Below are positions 6,288 through 8,696 of a stretch of DNA of 8,696 nt, one piece after another. The stretch lies in assembly GCA_003695045.1 (NCBI GenBank), contig RFJB01000144.1, positions 1 to 8,696 on the forward strand, read 5' to 3'. How positions within the stretch are numbered: position 1 is the stretch's first letter; every line of letters starts with the position of its first letter. The translations under genes were made by a program, and so were the position numbers. The notes beneath the pieces were generated by a model. That model did not search any database. It had not been told where the DNA came from and saw nothing but the letters and a program-made list of their open reading frames with translations. The stretch is from Candidatus Woesearchaeota archaeon (GTDB taxonomy: Archaea; Nanobdellota; Nanobdellia; Woesearchaeales; J091).

Positions 6288-6384
6288 GGGCTCGTGGTCT
6301 AATGGTTAGGACGCCGCCTTCGCACGCGCAGCATCAACGCGCCGGAAGAGGCGGAGACTCCGGGTTCGAATCCCGGCGAGTCCA
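6288..6384 (+). tRNA. tRNA-Ala (anticodon CGC), intron-containing
   Basis: The cloverleaf is complete. Acceptor GGGCTCG (6288-6294) pairs with CGAGTCC (6377-6383) and is followed by discriminator A. The D stem GTCT/GGAC closes an 8-nt loop with GG. Anticodon stem CCGCC (6314-6318) pairs with GGCGG (6350-6354). The variable loop has 5 nt. T stem CCGGG/CCCGG closes loop TTCGAAT. Removing 24 nt (6325-6348) gives anticodon loop TTCGCAA with anticodon CGC at 6321-6323. The acceptor has the G3-U70 wobble pair, the main identity element for alanyl-tRNA synthetase, which independently confirms alanine. The mature length is 73 nt. The 3' CCA is not encoded. Confidence 0.96.
6325..6348 (+). other. 24-nt tRNA intron with canonical bulge-helix-bulge
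   Basis: The intron lies between tRNA positions 37 and 38. Central 4-bp helix: UUCG (6319-6322) with CGGA (6343-6346). 5' bulge CA^C (6323-6325); 3' bulge AG^A (6347-6349). The inner intron helix is GCGC (6326-6329) with GCGC (6339-6342), closing a 9-nt loop. The outer helix is the anticodon stem. This is the strict hBHBh' form cut by the archaeal tRNA splicing endonuclease. Confidence 0.93.
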
Positions 6385-6391
6385 GTACTTT

Positions 6392-6424
6392 CCCGTGCAT
6401 TCTGAAATTGCTCTTTTGCACGGG
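6392..6424. repeat. 8-bp inverted repeat downstream of tRNA-Ala
   Basis: CCCGTGCA (6392-6399) and TGCACGGG (6417-6424) are perfect inverted copies around a 17-nt spacer, followed by T-rich TTCTTCCTTATT. It starts 8 nt after the mature tRNA 3' end. It could be a trailer hairpin or terminator for the tRNA, or a regulator site ahead of the next promoter. Confidence 0.5.
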
Positions 6425-6441
6425 TTCTTCCTTATTAGCGA

Positions 6442-6457
6442 AAGAAATAAGTATAAT
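6442..6457 (+). promoter_or_regulatory. Promoter of the tandem vWA gene
   Basis: A purine-rich AAGAAATAA is followed by GTATAAT (6451-6457), centred about 24 nt before ATG 6478. That again predicts a leaderless mRNA; there is no Shine-Dalgarno sequence. Confidence 0.6.
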
Positions 6458-6477
6458 CCATCCCATTTTTTGTTCTG

Positions 6478-8696
6478 ATGCGAGCCAAAGCCCTTCGTTT
6501 GTTAACCATTCTCTTCTCGCTCTTACTTGTTCTCTTCTTATGGCCTAAAAATCTTGATCAAAGTCCAAAGCACTGCGAATGCCTCGGCTTTGAGACAGCC
6601 GAGCAGTGCTACGGCGTGATAAAGACCTGCTCTTATCAGCAGGTCAGCTATTCTGACTCAGGCTCCAAAACATACAAAACGAAGAAGCCAGTCGAGTTGT
6701 TTCTGGTCATTGATTCTTCCAAAACCATGAGGGGAGCCCCTTTAGAGGAGGCAAAGGACGCTGTGAATTATCTCATAACAAATCTTTCCGGCAGCGACAG
6801 GGCATCAATTATTGTCTTTAACGACAAAGCGCAGATTGTCCAGCCGCTCTCTTCTTCATTTTCCTCTTCCGAGGTTCTTGAGAGGATACAAGCCAGAGGA
6901 ACCACAAGATACATTCCTGCACTGGAGCTTGTGAAACAGGAGATCGTCACGCACAGTTTGCCCTCTGCAAGAAAAGCAGTAATCTTCCTCAGCGACGGCC
7001 AGCCGGACGATGAGGGAAAGCCCCAGAGCGTCTGGGAAAAGACAAACGAACTTGTGGATTTGGGCGTCTGCTTCTACACCGTGGGCTTCAACATTCCTGA
7101 AGAGAGCATTGCTGAAAGAACTTTGAAGGGGATGCAGAACTCCTCGCGCCAAGCCCTGGGCTGCGGCGGCTACTTCTCAAACATCGGCGATTCAAGAAAC
7201 CTCAAATCAATCATGGCAGAGATATACGAAATTGCTACAGAAAGAAGGCCCGCTCCGGCAATCCTTATTCCGCAACCTCAATCCACATACAATACCACGC
7301 GCGTCCCCGTTAAGTTTGAAAACATTAACGGAAAAAAATGCTACTACTCCCTCAACGGCTTGTCGAGGCAGGAAATATTCAAAACTTCTTTCAACCTTAC
7401 CGCGCAGGAAGGAAGCAACCTGTTAACCCTGTTTTGCGGCGGCTCTGAAGCTGCAAGGACAATTTTCTATGTGGACACAGGCAAAAACCTGATTTCGCGA
7501 ATGAGAGAAGTCCTGTCCCAGTTTGAGAAAGGGGCTCCCCTGGAGCTTTCAGACGAAGAAACAAAAAAAGTGCTTCTCAGAGTGTTCCTTGAACAGAATG
7601 TAAGCCCAAAAGCAGCACAGACGTTCGCGGACCTTCTTCTTGAAAAGAACAAGAAAGCCGCAGACTCCCCGTCAGTGAAAAGAAAAATTTCAGAATCTGA
7701 CGGAAAGTCGCGCGTTACCACGTCGCTTGAGACCTCAGCGAAGTTGAAAGACTTTACCATCTACCTGGACATTCCGAAGTGCATGGCGGAAAAACTCAAT
7801 GAGCTGGTTTTCTCAAACGAGAATTTTCAGGTAATCTCCGACGATCCTCTCATAATGTGGCATTTTGCAGAACTGTCCGGCAACATAGACCTGTCCTTTG
7901 AGGTACTGAAAGAGATAGAAGCCCTGTGTGAAGAAGAGTTAAAAGCAGTTCCTCTTGTGTCATCAACAGGAGAAGCGCACTCCGGATTTCTCTTCAGGAA
8001 CCTCCTTCCGATTCTCAGCATTCCTTTTATTATATGGATTGTTATGATATCCAAGAAGGAAACGGAAATCCTGGCGTCCAGGGAAAGAAAGGGCTCTGTC
8101 TGGCTATTCATAGTCCTTGTTCTGTTGCTTGTTCTCTTCTATCCCAAACCGGTGCAGAAGGAATCGCCATCCGGAATCAGAACATGCCATTGCTTCGGAC
8201 TTGAGCAGAACCCTGTTTGTTTTGGATTCACCTACTCCTGCAAAGACACCCAGGTTTTCACTCCGCTTGACGAAGCCGGCATGCTTGAATGTTCGGCCAG
8301 TTCCTGTTCAACGATAGAGAACTATCTCCTTCTTGATGATGAAGGAAACCCCTCCTTTATGGACCTGGACATCACTTTTGTACTTGACAGGTCAGGCAGC
8401 ATGAAAGGGGAAAGAATGACTAACGCGAAAAAAGCGCTGAAAGGACTCATAGACAATCTGGGAGATGACGACAGGATATCCCTGGTCAGATTTGACCATT
8501 CGGCTCAGCTTGCGCTTCCATTCACCCTTGACAAGGAAACGGCAAAACAGGCGGTTGAAGAAATAAAAATAGGGGGAAGAACAAAATACATTCCTGCTCT
8601 TGACGTGGCTCTGGAGAACCAGCTGTCGAACCCGAGCGACAGGAAGCCCGTGATAATCTTTGTGAGCGACGGGGAACCTGATGACGAGGGCAGACC
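6478..8696 (+). CDS. Giant surface protein with two membrane-anchored Cys-motif + vWA units (3' end beyond window)
   Basis: The frame is open for 739 codons with no stop and continues past the right edge. Unit 1: membrane helix (about 8-22); four-Cys motif C33xC35...C44...C51; vWA domain about 72-205 with MIDAS D79-x-S81-x-T83, Thr in GTTRYIPAL (141-149) and Asp in LSDG (D173); a beta-sandwich-like segment (about 262-334, with C288 and C320); a long juxtamembrane region (about 340-500, including IYLDIPKC and DDPLIMWHF); and membrane helix 2 (509-524). After a basic loop (525-540), unit 2 repeats the plan: helix 541-555, C570xC572...C581...C588, and a vWA from about 629 with canonical MIDAS DRSGS (D637-S641), GGRTKYIPAL and VSDG (D731). 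The positive-inside rule places both vWA domains outside the cell and the loop inside. vWA domains bind ligands or proteins through Mg2+, so an adhesion or surface-complex role is inference. The family is not recognised. Confidence 0.88.
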   Translation, partial: MRAKALRLLTILFSLLLVLFLWPKNLDQSPKHCECLGFETAEQCYGVIKTCSYQQVSYSDSGSKTYKTKKPVELFLVIDSSKTMRGAPLEEAKDAVNYLITNLSGSDRASIIVFNDKAQIVQPLSSSFSSSEVLERIQARGTTRYIPALELVKQEIVTHSLPSARKAVIFLSDGQPDDEGKPQSVWEKTNELVDLGVCFYTVGFNIPEESIAERTLKGMQNSSRQALGCGGYFSNIGDSRNLKSIMAEIYEIATERRPAPAILIPQPQSTYNTTRVPVKFENINGKKCYYSLNGLSRQEIFKTSFNLTAQEGSNLLTLFCGGSEAARTIFYVDTGKNLISRMREVLSQFEKGAPLELSDEETKKVLLRVFLEQNVSPKAAQTFADLLLEKNKKAADSPSVKRKISESDGKSRVTTSLETSAKLKDFTIYLDIPKCMAEKLNELVFSNENFQVISDDPLIMWHFAELSGNIDLSFEVLKEIEALCEEELKAVPLVSSTGEAHSGFLFRNLLPILSIPFIIWIVMISKKETEILASRERKGSVWLFIVLVLLLVLFYPKPVQKESPSGIRTCHCFGLEQNPVCFGFTYSCKDTQVFTPLDEAGMLECSASSCSTIENYLLLDDEGNPSFMDLDITFVLDRSGSMKGERMTNAKKALKGLIDNLGDDDRISLVRFDHSAQLALPFTLDKETAKQAVEEIKIGGRTKYIPALDVALENQLSNPSDRKPVIIFVSDGEPDDEGR

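Noticed and set aside
6288..6384. Reading this as tRNA-Glu or tRNA-Asp because of the TGGTCTAATGGTTAGGAC D arm
   Set aside because: The G3-U70 pair, the TTCGCAA loop after intron removal and the perfect BHB all point to Ala(CGC).
7827..8317. Open frames at 7827-8111 (minus) and 8117-8317 (plus)
   Set aside because: They lie wholly inside the long vWA frame, which has clear domain motifs on both sides.
1..8696. CRISPR array, insertion sequence or transposase
   Set aside because: No regularly spaced direct repeats, terminal inverted repeats or transposase motifs were found.

Overview
The window is archaeal. It carries a membrane-anchored LonB protease, a Kae1 protein, a tRNA-Ala whose intron has a textbook archaeal bulge-helix-bulge splice site, and TATA boxes about 22-30 nt ahead of start codons, several of which imply leaderless mRNAs. 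The mid-range GC content, small Cys-rich surface proteins and single-gene transcription units would fit an uncultivated archaeon, possibly of a DPANN-like lineage. That placement is inference and the sequence alone does not settle it.

Layout: (i) 1-1078, minus strand: the 5' part of a long charged coiled-coil protein that runs off the left edge. Its obvious start ATG is out of frame with the body by one base at a run of six G. (ii) 1183-1845, minus: a single-pass membrane protein with an apparent OB-fold outside the membrane helix. (iii) 1964-3910, plus: LonB, divergent from (ii). (iv) 4016-4681, plus: a small multi-helix membrane protein resembling the conserved-TM-helix/mechanosensitive channel group, followed by a T-rich terminator. 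(v) 4682-4915: a regulatory-looking intergenic stretch with several palindromes, including a perfect 17-bp one directly upstream of (vi). (vi) 4916-5050, plus: a 44-residue zinc-ribbon protein. (vii) 5110-6180, minus: Kae1, convergent with (vi). (viii) 6288-6384, plus: tRNA-Ala(CGC) with a 24-nt intron. (ix) 6478-8696 and beyond the right edge, plus: a very large surface protein that contains two copies of the same unit: membrane helix, four-Cys motif, von Willebrand A domain.

The genes do not form one operon; almost every gene has its own promoter-like element. Kae1 (tRNA t6A modification), the tRNA and LonB are housekeeping. The part most likely to be new is the tandem vWA protein at the right edge, with its repeated CxC-x8-C-x6-C membrane-proximal motif. 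The second candidate is the tiny zinc ribbon with an operator-like palindrome ahead of it.
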